DNA of 64,000 nt. It comes from an uncultured Mycoplasmatota bacterium (lineage in GTDB: Bacteria; Bacillota_I; Bacilli_A; Mycoplasmatales; Mycoplasmoidaceae). The notes under the pieces are model-generated. The model was not told the DNA's origin. It made no database searches and saw only the letters and a program-made list of their open reading frames with translations. The stretch is taken from assembly GCA_949517355.1 (NCBI GenBank), contig CATDIL010000001.1:62001-126000 (forward strand), given 5' to 3'. This document shows positions 33,144-42,167 of the stretch, one piece after another; position 1 is the first letter of the stretch, and every line of letters begins with the position of its first letter. The position numbers and the translations under genes are program-made.

Positions 33144-34190
33144 TTATATTAAATCAATCAATATGTTATCAATAGTATTTAAATTCTTTGCTACTATATG
33201 ATTGTCTTTAATTGATATTTGTTTTTTATCTAATTTGTTTTTGTAGTATTGATAAGCCTTATTATGCAATTCATTGTTAAGATCAAGGCCATAAATTGTC
33301 CTAACTCCCATAATAAAAACTTGTTGATAAAGTTCTTCTTCTCTTAATTTGTGATGTTCAACACTCCAATTCAAACTACTGCCAGAAACATTGTAATAAT
33401 CTAAATTTTGAAAACCAAAGGCACCATAACCCATCCCTATTCAGTCAGCTGAATTTCAATAAGCAAGATTGTGTTTTGATGTAAGTGATAGATCTTTACA
33501 TCAATTACTTACTTCATATCTTATATATCCTAATTCTGAAAACTTTCTTTCGATAAATTTAAGTTTATCTTCAATATCAACATCATTAATATGATAATTC
33601 ATTTTACCATATATAGAATTGTCTTTGATTTCTAAAGAATAGAATGAAACATGAGGTATTTTGTATTTATTTATAAATTCAAAATCTTTTTGAATGTCTT
33701 CTATAGTTTGCTCATTGAATCCATAAATTAAATCAATGCTAAAATTAGCAATATTATTTTTAATAATATTAATAGCATTTTCTACATCTTTTATAGTGTG
33801 TTTTCTGCCAATTTGTTTTAATATATTGTCATTTGTAGATTGCACACCTAATGAAATTCTATTTACTTTGCAATTTACAAATTCTTTTATTTGTTTATCT
33901 GTGATAAACTCTGGATTACATTCGATAGTAAATTCATAATCATCTTGTAAATGATTACTTAATTCATTAAGTAATCTATACAAATCATGATTAAGACAAT
34001 TTGGTGTTCCCCCACCAACATATATAGTCTTAAATTTATGATTTTTATATTTATCATTTAATTCTTTAATTAGTAAATCAACATATTGTGATTTTGTTTT
34101 ATCATCAGATAAACTTCTTTTAAAATCACAATATCAACAAATGTGCTTGCAAAATGGAATATGAATATACAAATGACTTACTTGATTCAT
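33144..34190 (-). CDS. hemW: HemW-like radical SAM protein (coproporphyrinogen III oxidase-like)
   Basis: A 348-residue protein. The radical SAM motif is HIPFCKHICWYCDFKR (C-x3-C-x2-C), followed by the SAM-binding TIYVGGGTPNCLN. NRISLGVQSTNDNILKQIGR and IDLIYGFNEQT are HemW signatures, and YEVSNWCK and HNLAYWNSADWIGMGYGAFGF lie in the C-terminal part. HemW is a heme chaperone elsewhere; mycoplasmas lack heme synthesis, so the role here is unclear. The start overlaps the miaA end by 13 bp. Confidence 0.9.
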
Positions 34191-35053
34191 TTTTTAACTT
34201 TATCTACAACATCATTGTAATTATTTTGATTAAATGAAATATAGTCTGAATAATGATTTTTATTTCAAGTAATTTGTCTTTTAGCATATCTTCTAGATTT
34301 TTGTTTGATTAAATCTAAATCCAATTTAGATTTATCAACAATAGAATTGTATATTTGAAGATATCCAATAGCTTTAAATGCATTTAAAGAAGATAAATCA
34401 TTAATCTTCATTAATGATTTTACTTCATTAACTCACCCTTCTTTAATCATTTGATCTACTTTAAAATTAATCTTATCATATAAAGCTTTTCTATCTTCAA
34501 TAGAAGTTAATATGATTTTAAAATCATACATTGGTGGTTTCACTAAATGAGATTCATATTCGCTGCTAGTAGCTATTTCTAAGGCACGTGCAAGGCGTTT
34601 ATGATTACCAACATTTTTATCTGCTAACTCTTTGTCATATTTAGATAGCATTGTATATAGCTGTTTAGCATCTAGATGATCATAAGTGTTTGTTCTTTGA
34701 GGTGACTTAGATAAATCATAATTTTTAATCAATGTATCTACATACATTGATGAACCACCACAAATGATTGGTAAATGATTATTAGCAATAATCGTTTCAA
34801 CACATTTATAAGCCTTATCTTGAAACTCTTTAATATCTCATTTATCTTTTATAGATACTTCATTTAGTAAATGGAATTTAGCTTGTTTTTGTTCATTTAA
34901 TGTCGGTTTATTAACTCCAATATTTAATTCTTTATAAACTTGGAATGCATCAGCATTAATAATTTCACCATTAAACTCTTTAGCTAATTTAATAGCTAAA
35001 GTTGTTTTTCCAGTTGAGGTTGGCCCCAAAATTACTAATACCTTTTGTTTCAT
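34178..35053 (-). CDS. miaA: tRNA dimethylallyltransferase
   Basis: A 291-residue enzyme that isopentenylates A37 of tRNAs reading UNN codons. The P-loop is [14 protein letters not shown], followed by [18 protein letters not shown], the expected DS-Q-x-Y region with Ala for Ser. [10 protein letters not shown]-like sequence ([13 protein letters not shown]) gives the GGTGLY block. The C terminus [17 protein letters not shown] is diagnostic. It overlaps both neighbours and is one of four tightly packed genes. Confidence 0.92.
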
Positions 35054-35598
35054 TATTTCTTTTGATTCACAATACTACGTATTGCAACAGTTGCTTCTCC
35101 AATAGCTGTTGACATACTACTTGGCTTGTCTTGATAATAACAAACATTACCAATAGCATAAATATGACTTAAATTTGTTTCTTGATTAATTTTAACATTA
35201 ATTCTATTATTAGAATTAATCTCTAAGTTTTTAAATATATCTATCATATTGCCAGAGGCAATAATGATATTGTTAGCAGTAATTGTTTCATCATTAGAAA
35301 GAGTGATTTCAAACACATTGTTCTTATAAGAATAAGAAACAATTATTGTGTTGGTTAATATTTTTGTTTTAGTATTAAATGTAATTTGATCAATTAATCT
35401 ATTGATTAAATCTTTTGCTTTAATCTCACTAAAGCAAGGAAAATCATAAACAAGTTTATCTGGATATGTTAAAGGGGTTCCGCCTAAAAATCCTTTTTTT
35501 TCAATTAATAATAAATTCAGTTTCTTTTGATATCCATAAATACCAGCAAACATTCCAGATGGACCTCCACCAATGATAATTGCATCAAAATTTTTCAT
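35053..35598 (-). CDS. FAD-only mini flavoprotein related to ferredoxin-NADP reductase/thioredoxin reductase
   Basis: A 181-residue uninterrupted frame. Residues 1-117 match the N-terminal FAD domain: [38 protein letters not shown] and IIIASGN. Residues 118-181 jump directly to the C-terminal FAD strand-helix, [28 protein letters not shown]. The NAD(P)H-binding domain (about 120 residues with GGGxSA) and any CxxC pair are absent. The LGG-x-P...YPDK...YDFP block is like YumC-type reductase rather than classical TrxB. It is flanked by overlapping miaA and trmL. It may bind FAD, but how it would be reduced is unclear. Confidence 0.8.
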   Translation of the reverse strand: MKNFDAIIIGGGPSGMFAGIYGYQKKLNLLLIEKKGFLGGTPLTYPDKLVYDFPCFSEIKAKDLINRLIDQITFNTKTKILTNTIIVSYSYKNNVFEITLSNDETITANNIIIASGNMIDIFKNLEINSNNRINVKINQETNLSHIYAIGNVCYYQDKPSSMSTAIGEATVAIRSIVNQKK

Positions 35599-36107
35599 TA
35601 TAAAATTCCTTTCTTAAAAGGCTCAGCTTTTTCTAAACCTTTAAAATCGTTAGACTTTACATATTCATAAGTTAACATTGCAGCACAATTTGATAAGTTA
35701 AGACTTCTTGTGTTGATGCTTATAGGAATCCTATAAGTATGATTTGAGTATTTTTTTAAAATATCTTTATTAATTCCTGTAGATTCTTTACCAAATACAA
35801 TATATGTATCATTGTCAAAATTAAATTTTATTTGACTAGTAAGTTTTTTACCATATCTAGTAATAAAAAATAGATCAGAATCTTTATTAATTGAATTAAT
35901 AAAATCATCAAAACAATCATGTTCAATCAATTCTAAGTGATCTCAATAATCTACACCACTTCTCTTAAATTTTTTGTTGTCTAGAAAAAAACCATAAGGT
36001 CTAATTAAATGTAAAACAGCATCAAACCCAACACATGTTCTAGCAATGTTGCCTGTATTTTCTGGAATCTCAGGTTCAAATAAAACAATATGTAATTTAT
36101 GTTTCAT
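35598..36107 (-). CDS. trmL: tRNA (cytidine/uridine-2'-O-)-methyltransferase TrmL (SPOUT)
   Basis: A 169-residue SPOUT methylase for the wobble ribose of tRNA-Leu species. The N-terminal [20 protein letters not shown] is highly characteristic. The knot holds [39 protein letters not shown]. One Trp is UGA. It heads the cluster trmL-flavoprotein-miaA-hemW. Confidence 0.93.
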
Positions 36108-36132
36108 ACATAAATTATAAAAAGAAAAAGAC

Positions 36133-37083
36133 CTATTGAAGGTCTATAGATATTTCTTCTGTATTAAATATTTTTTCATCAACATTATCAATAAGCGTGT
36201 CAGGAGTTTTAAATGAATTTTTTCTCTTTAATTTATTTATATTGTTTTTCTTAAAAGTTAATAACAAGCTATCTAAGATAGAATTGTATGGAACTGTGTA
36301 TATATTTTTAGATACCATCTTTGCTTCATAGTATGCATATATTGAGATTAAATGATTTTTAAAAGTGTTATAACATTCAAAATCAATACTATTTAATCCA
36401 TAGTAATAAACGTTTTTGAAGTCAGTAATATTTTTTAGCTTCATAATTTTAATAAGAGATTTGTATTTACAAACATCTTTATGGAACGCTTGAAAAGAAG
36501 ATTCTGAAATTTTAATTAATTTAATATTTAAATCCTCTTGTAAAGTTAAAAAATTAGAATAAATATTTTCAAAATCATAAGTGTTGTGTTGAAAACACAA
36601 AAAACTATAAATTTTATTTTTAATAATTTGATCTTTGTAATTTAGGAAATTGCTTGTTGTCATTAAATTGATGTAATGCATTTTTGCAAATGCATGGGTA
36701 CTTAATTGATCAAAGGAATAGATTAATTCATTATTTTTATAAGAAGCTAATTGTAAAAGATCATTAGTAGCAGCAATACGAGAAATGCTTAATGCAGCGG
36801 TTTCATCAATTGCTTTTTCTCATAGAATTTTACCTGAACCAGCATTATAAATTCTGGCTCCATTATCAGAGATAATATAACAATGTTTTAACTTAGCATC
36901 TTTAACAATTTTTTTAAGTACTCTTAAACTACTATGAGAAATTAAAACAACAAATTGGTTTTGTTCAATAACTTTAATTATTTTAGATAATCTACCCATT
37001 ATGACATCTTTTGTGACGTCATCATTTCCTGGATTTATATCAAATACATATATTTTTGTAAAAAAGTTATTAATTTTACTCAT
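36133..37083 (-). CDS. HAD-like (Cof-type) protein with degenerate catalytic motifs
   Basis: A 316-residue protein whose layout follows Cof-type HAD phosphatases, but with worn motifs. The N-terminal [10 protein letters not shown] stands where DxDGT is expected (the second Asp is Asn). Motif II is [26 protein letters not shown] is the well-kept I.xNGa.iy segment that follows. The C-terminal motif IV (gDg.ND...) reads [12 protein letters not shown]. It overlaps thrS by one base. It is probably a non-catalytic or altered HAD protein. The assignment rests on the overall pattern, not on intact active-site residues. Confidence 0.6.
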
Positions 37084-38813
37084 TATTTTTTAGATTTAAT
37101 TCTTTTCTTAAGAAGTGTAACAAATTGGCTTGGTTTAATAGTTGTAGATTCAGTTTTACCATATTCTCTAAAAGAGATTGTTTTGTTTGCAACTTCATTA
37201 TCACCAATAACAATTTGGTATGGAGTTTTATGAGTTTGAGCATTAAAGATTTTCTTTGATAATCTTTCATCTGAGTTATCAATATGAACTCTAATGCCAT
37301 TTTTTCTCAATAAATTAGCAACTCTTTCAGCGTATTTCGCATGCTTTTCGTTATCTACTAAGATTTCCTCAACTTGAACTGGAGACAATCATAAAGGTAA
37401 TATACCTTTAGTTTGCTCAAGTAATACTGAAACAAATCTTTCAAGAGTACCAAGACTTCCTAAGTGAATCATTATTGGAGTTTTAACTTGTCCATCAGAA
37501 TCTTTGTATTCAAGTTTAAATCTTTCTGGTAATAAAAAGTCTAATTGAATTGTTGAAACTGTAATAATTTTTCCTAATACAGTTTTGAATTGGAAGTCAA
37601 TTTTTGGTCCATAAAACGCTGCTTCACCAACCATTTCCTTATAAGGAATCTTCATTGATTTTAACACGCCTCTTAATTGTTTTTCGGCGTGTGCTCACAT
37701 TTTTGGATTATCAAAAAACTTTTCAGTATTTTTTGGATCATGCAACGATAAATCAACACCGTGAACAGTCAAGCCAAAAGTTTTGTAAACTTCTTTAATA
37801 ATCTTGTAACAGTTCTTAATTTCTGACTTCATTTGTGATGGAGTACATAATATATGAGTGTCTACTAATTGAAGTTGTCTTACTCTTTCAAGACCAATCA
37901 AACCACCTGAAGCTTCATATCTATGAAGAAATGCGAATTCACCAATTCTAAAAGGTAATTCACGATATGAACGTGGTCTATATTTGTAACATGTTAAATG
38001 ATGAGGACATGTCATAGGACGTAATACTAAAGTTTCATTGTCTACTTCTACTGGAGTAAACATGTTTTCACGATAGTGAAATCAATGTCCTGAAGTCTCA
38101 TACAGTTTCTTTGAACCTAATACTGGAGTAGAAACAATTTGAAACCCATATTGTCTTAATAAATTAAGAATATAATTTTCAATTTCAGATTTAATTGATT
38201 GGCCATTTGGTAACCAAATTGGTAGACCTTGTCCTACAATTTCATCAAATGTGAATAATTCAAGATCTTTACCAATCTTTCTATGGTCTCTTTCAGAACG
38301 ATCTTGTAATTCTTTTTTAAATTGTTCTAATGATGATTGAGAATCAAAAGCCATTCCGTGAACCATAATTAATTGGTCATTATTTGAAGAACCTTTTCAG
38401 TAATAACCTGAAACATTATTTAGTTCAATTGCTTTAATTGTTGATAGTTTGTCAATAGATAAATTTTCGCAAATATCAACAAAATCATTACCGAATCTGC
38501 AAATGTTGATATTACTATTTGCATCATCAATTAATTCAAGTTTATATTTGTTTCCAGCAAACATTTGTTTTGCTGCTTCTTTACTAATTGATTCATATTC
38601 AATCTTATAAGCACGATCAATATTTTTTTGCATTTGTTTTTTTACTTTATTGAATTGACTAGCACCAAATGCTTCTCCATTAAAGTTTATTCCATATGCA
38701 AAACCATCTTCATTGATTTTAAAATCTCCTAATATTGCATTAGGATATAAATCTTTAATGGATTTAGCTAATAGTAAGCTTGCTAGTTTATTTAAATTTT
38801 TATTAATTTCCAT
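37083..38813 (-). CDS. thrS: Threonyl-tRNA synthetase with worn editing domain
   Basis: A 576-residue class II synthetase, without the N-terminal TGS domain. The catalytic core keeps the zinc Cys in [24 protein letters not shown], the zinc His in [15 protein letters not shown] and the zinc His in [13 protein letters not shown]. The anticodon-binding domain is at 470-576. In the N2 editing domain the H-x3-H pair of relatives is replaced in [15 protein letters not shown], and the D-x-C-x-GPH block reads VDICENLS, keeping Asp and Cys only. Several Trp residues are UGA. Confidence 0.95.
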
Positions 38814-38832
38814 TGTTGTACCTTTCCTTATT

Positions 38833-39117
38833 TTATTTAATTATTTCAATTTTAGAAGCATTGATAACTTGTTTATAAATACCATATTTTCGAAGTTTAA
38901 ACACCGTTATGGTACCTTCGAAAATAACCGTGGCATTCATTTGTAATTTATCAATTATTTCTTGGTGTTCAGGAAAAATTGCTACCTCAAATGTGATAGG
39001 GCGTAATTCATTGTTATATAACACTTGTTGTTTTAAAGAAACAAAGTATGTATTATTTTGACTATGCCTAATATCAGAAATGACTCCCGATATCTTGGCG
39101 CTATTAATATTTTCCAT
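38833..39117 (-). CDS. Small OB-fold (SSB/PriB-like) protein
   Basis: A 94-residue protein with the strand pattern of an SSB-type OB fold: KISGVISDIRHSQNNTYFVSLKQ, FEVAIFPEHQEIIDKL, NATVIFEGTITVFKLRKYG and VINASKIEII. It has no acidic C-terminal tip. It lies directly after (downstream of) a second OB-fold gene and before thrS. It is probably a single-strand DNA-binding paralogue, but binding of another nucleic acid cannot be excluded. Confidence 0.65.
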   Translation of the reverse strand: MENINSAKISGVISDIRHSQNNTYFVSLKQQVLYNNELRPITFEVAIFPEHQEIIDKLQMNATVIFEGTITVFKLRKYGIYKQVINASKIEIIK

Positions 39118-39125
39118 AAGTAAAA

Positions 39126-39443
39126 TTATTTTGTTTCAGATGCTTTATCTGAAGAGTTGTCAAGAATCTTTTCAATTAAGATGGTAGTTTTTCATTCATT
39201 AGTTTTTTTTGAATGGTACGTACGAAGTCTACCCTCAACCGTAATATGAAGGTCTTTATTTTCTTCAACTAATTTAGCTAATTGAGTAGCTAAAGGATTG
39301 TTGCAATAGGATGAAAAATAACTGCTTCATGAAAATTGACCAAATTTTCTTTCTTGTTTTAGTGTAATAAAGAAACTGTTTTTAGCAGTTTTGTCTCATG
39401 CACTTCTTACAACATCACCCTCAATAATTACTTTATTAATCAT
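39126..39443 (-). CDS. Single-stranded DNA-binding protein-like
   Basis: A 105-residue SSB-family OB-fold protein read through three UGA Trp codons. The pattern is KVIIEGDVVRSAWDKT, FFITLKQERKFGQF, LAKLVEENKDLHITVEGRLRTYHSKKTNEWKTTILIEKI. The GRLRTY and LIEKI segments are like SSB. The tail is short (DNSSDKASETK) and lacks the DDDLPF-type tip that recruits partners. A standard ssb between rpsF and rpsR would be expected elsewhere, so this is probably a paralogue. Confidence 0.7.
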
Positions 39444-39492
39444 ATAATGTTATTTTTACTATTATATATAATTAGAACATAGGTTAATAAAA

Positions 39493-40392
39493 ATGAATAA
39501 AAAAGTTAAAATCTTCATAGATTCATCATCTACATTTGATAAAGAATTTTTAAAGAAGAATAACATTAGTGTTATTCCTTTATCATTATCTGATATGAAT
39601 AATCAAGTTTATTCGGATGATGGAACAAGCATGAACCCGAATATTTTATTTAAAGAAATTGCGAATGGTAATAAATTTAGAACAAGCGCAACTCCTTTAG
39701 GTGTCCTAATGACTACTATTGAAGATGCTCTAGATGAATATGATGTTGTTTATTTCATTCCTATTTCTCACGGTTTGTCTAGTCAATGAAACCAAGCTAG
39801 AATGATTGAAGAAGATCATCCAGGAAAATTCTTTGTTATTAAATCAACAGGTGCCGCTTTAGCATCTGAATTTGTTTTATACAAACTTATTGATTTAATA
39901 AAGACTAACAAAGAACCAAAAGAAATTGTTAAAAAATGTGAAGATTATTATTTAAATACTGATACATACTTCTCATGTGAAGATATTACTGATTTATTAA
40001 GAGGTGGCAGAGTAACAGCTGGTATTGTTAAGATTATTAAAATGCTTAAATTAAAACCAATTATTTTACTTGATACTAAAAATCAAAGAGCAGGTATGTC
40101 AAAAAACTATCAAGATGCTGTTGCTAAGATAATTGATTGCATCAATAAAGATTACAACAAAATTTTATCTAATAACGATATTGAGCATTTGGGCATTTAT
40201 TATTCAGGTTACGAAGATGCTAAAAAAGAATTTATTGTAAATTCTGTTTCTAAAGCATTTAATTATCCTAAAGAAAAAATCCTTATAAGATGGGTGCCAA
40301 CCATTGTATTAGCTCACACAAGAAAAGGTGCATACGGTATTACAGTTGCAACTAAACTTCCTCACAAAAAAAGAGAAATTAAAGTTGATTAA
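39493..40392 (+). CDS. DegV family fatty-acid-binding protein 2
   Basis: A 299-residue DegV protein with one UGA Trp. N-terminal FIDSSSTFDKEFL, FRTSATPLGVLMTTIEDAL (fatty-acid head-group loop), YFIPISHGLSSQWNQARM and DITDLLRGGRVTAGIVKI are typical. It diverges from the OB-fold pair across 49 bp and is followed at 6 bp by the MBL gene. It is only distantly similar to the copy at 1716-2579. Confidence 0.9.
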
Positions 40393-40398
40393 TTTTTT

Positions 40399-41016
40399 AT
40401 GAAAAAAGACATTGCAATTTTTAATAGTAAAGAAATGCAAAACAATTCTTATCTCATTATCTATGATAATGAATGTGTAGTTGTCGATCCTTCTTTTGCA
40501 GCCGATGAAATTAATGAGTACATTACTAAAAACAACTTAAAGTTATTAGGTATTATTTTAACTCATGGTCATTATGATCATTTTGCTACAGCTAATTTTT
40601 TATTAAAAAATTACAATACTTCTTTATATGTTTATGAGAAAGAAAGAGATGTAATTCTTCAACACAATTTAAATGATTTATTTAATGTTGAAAATTTCAT
40701 TCTTCCTTCTAGCATTAAATTTTTTAATGGAAAAACTCTTGAATTAGGAAAAATAAAACTTAATATATTTCATACACCAGGACATACAATTGGTGGAATT
40801 TGCATTTTTTGAGAGGGATATGTTTTTACTGGAGACACAATTTTTATAGACAGCGTCGGAAGAATGGATTTGCCTACAGGAAATCCAAGACAATTACTTC
40901 AAAGTATTCAACAAATTAAAAAATTTGATAAATCTTTAAGAGTATTAACTGGGCACAACGAAACAAATGTTACTCTTGATGAATTATTAAAAAGAAATAA
41001 ATATATTAATTTTTAG
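40399..41016 (+). CDS. Metallo-beta-lactamase-fold hydrolase (glyoxalase II-like)
   Basis: A 205-residue hydrolase. The zinc motif is ILTHGHYDHFATA (HxHxDH), followed by HTPGHTIGGIC, the Asp in VFTGDTIFIDSVGRMDLP and the final His in VLTGHNETN. The short single-domain form resembles YcbL/RosB-type MBL enzymes. The substrate is not evident. One Trp is UGA. Its end overlaps the methyltransferase gene by 11 bp, tail to tail. Confidence 0.9.
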
Positions 41017-41560
41017 TAATTAACGCAATACCATCATCCAAATCTATGATTTGGACGTTAAATTTTTTTTGTTGCAATAACCAGTCATGAAATTGACGGA
41101 CCTTTTGAATCAATCTAGTTTTTTGACGATCAAGATTTTGCTGATTAGCAAATTTTTTTAGAAAAATGTTATCAATAACCATTAATCCTTTCTCATTTAA
41201 ATTATTTAAATATTTATTAACCAATATTTCTTGATTAGATTTACATGCGTCTAAAAAAATTAAATCAAATTTTTCTTTACATTCAAATGTAAATGCATCT
41301 GCTAATAAAAAAGTGATTTTGTCATTTACAATTTGCTTTGCAATTGCATAATTAGATTCATTTTTTTCTATTGTTACTATTTTAGTAACACAATCTATTT
41401 CTGAAAACAACAATGAAGAATAACCATATGCAGTCCCGATTTCTAAAATAGATGAATAGTTATTTTTAAGTATTTTATTTTTAATAAATTTAAAAGTTTC
41501 ATCCCTAATAATAGGAATGTTATTCTTTATACACAAAGTTTTTAACTCATTAAAATCCAT
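41006..41560 (-). CDS. trmR: SAM-dependent O-methyltransferase, TrmR-like
   Basis: A 184-residue class I methyltransferase of the methyltransf_3 (catechol O-methyltransferase-like) family; B. subtilis TrmR methylates 5-hydroxyuridine-34 of tRNA. Motif I is ILEIGTAYGYSSLLF, motif II KIVTIEKNESN, and the metal-binding Asp lies in FDLIFLDACKSNQ, with MVIDNIFLKK following. It overlaps ruvX by 11 bp. The tRNA role is inferred from the family. Confidence 0.85.
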   Translation of the reverse strand: MDFNELKTLCIKNNIPIIRDETFKFIKNKILKNNYSSILEIGTAYGYSSLLFSEIDCVTKIVTIEKNESNYAIAKQIVNDKITFLLADAFTFECKEKFDLIFLDACKSNQEILVNKYLNNLNEKGLMVIDNIFLKKFANQQNLDRQKTRLIQKVRQFHDWLLQQKKFNVQIIDLDDGIALITKN

Positions 41561-41978
41561 TATCTAAATAATCTTGCAAAATATATACAGCTGACATTTT
41601 ATCTTTAATTTTTTTAATCTTACTAGCTTTTAACCCTGCTTGATATTTTAACATTTCAGTTGTATTAATAGTAGAATAAGCTTCGTTCCATTGAACTACT
41701 TTAACATTCTTAAAATTTTGTTCTAAGATTCTTTTAAACTCATCACTTAACAAAGTCATTTCAGATGGTTTATCATTAGAACGCTTAGGTTTACCTAAAA
41801 CTATAGTATCAATATCATTAGAATACTTTTCAAATATTTGCTTAATCTTATTAACACAAATATTAAGGTCTCAATTTGAATACTCAAAATTTTCTAATCC
41901 TGTAGCGATTATTTTTAAAGAATCTGTAATTGCTATACCTAATGTTTTAGTCCCTAAATCTAAACCAATTGCTCTCAT
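41550..41978 (-). CDS. ruvX: YqgF/RuvX putative Holliday junction resolvase/pre-16S rRNA nuclease
   Basis: A 142-residue RNase H-fold protein. N-terminal IGLDLGTKTLGIAITD carries the first acidic residue, TIVLGKPKRSND the second block, and VQWNEAYSTINT the DER-like motif with Glu. KDKMSAVYILQDYLDNG is the family C terminus. Some UGA Trp codons are present. It starts the trmR-containing unit, 72 bp from the divergent tRNA-Arg. Confidence 0.88.
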
Positions 41979-42050
41979 TACTAAATAATTATATATTCTA
42001 TATGTGATAAGAATAACACCCTTTATAATATAATAAACTTATTCTAATGT

Positions 42051-42127
42051 GCGCTCGTAGCTCAGTTGGATAGAGCACATGCCTTCTAAGCCTGTTGTCG
42101 GGAGTTCGAATCTCTTCGAGCGCGCCA
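42051..42127 (+). tRNA. tRNA-Arg (anticodon TCT)
   Basis: The acceptor GCGCTCG/CGAGCGC is perfect, with discriminator G and encoded CCA. The D arm is GCTCAGTTGGATAGAGC. The anticodon loop CTTCTAA reads AGA, the main Arg codon in this AT-rich genome. The anticodon stem CATGC/GCCTG has a T-C mismatch in the middle pair. The T arm GGGAG TTCGAAT CTCTT has two G-U pairs. Confidence 0.92.
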
Positions 42128-42142
42128 TTTAAATTAATAAAG

Positions 42143-42167
42143 TACTAGGGAAACCTAGTATTTTTTA
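42143..42167 (+). terminator. Terminator after tRNA-Arg
   Basis: The stem TACTAGG/CCTAGTA with a GAAA tetraloop is followed by six Ts. valS ends immediately beyond on the opposite strand, so its transcript may use the same hairpin. Confidence 0.88.
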
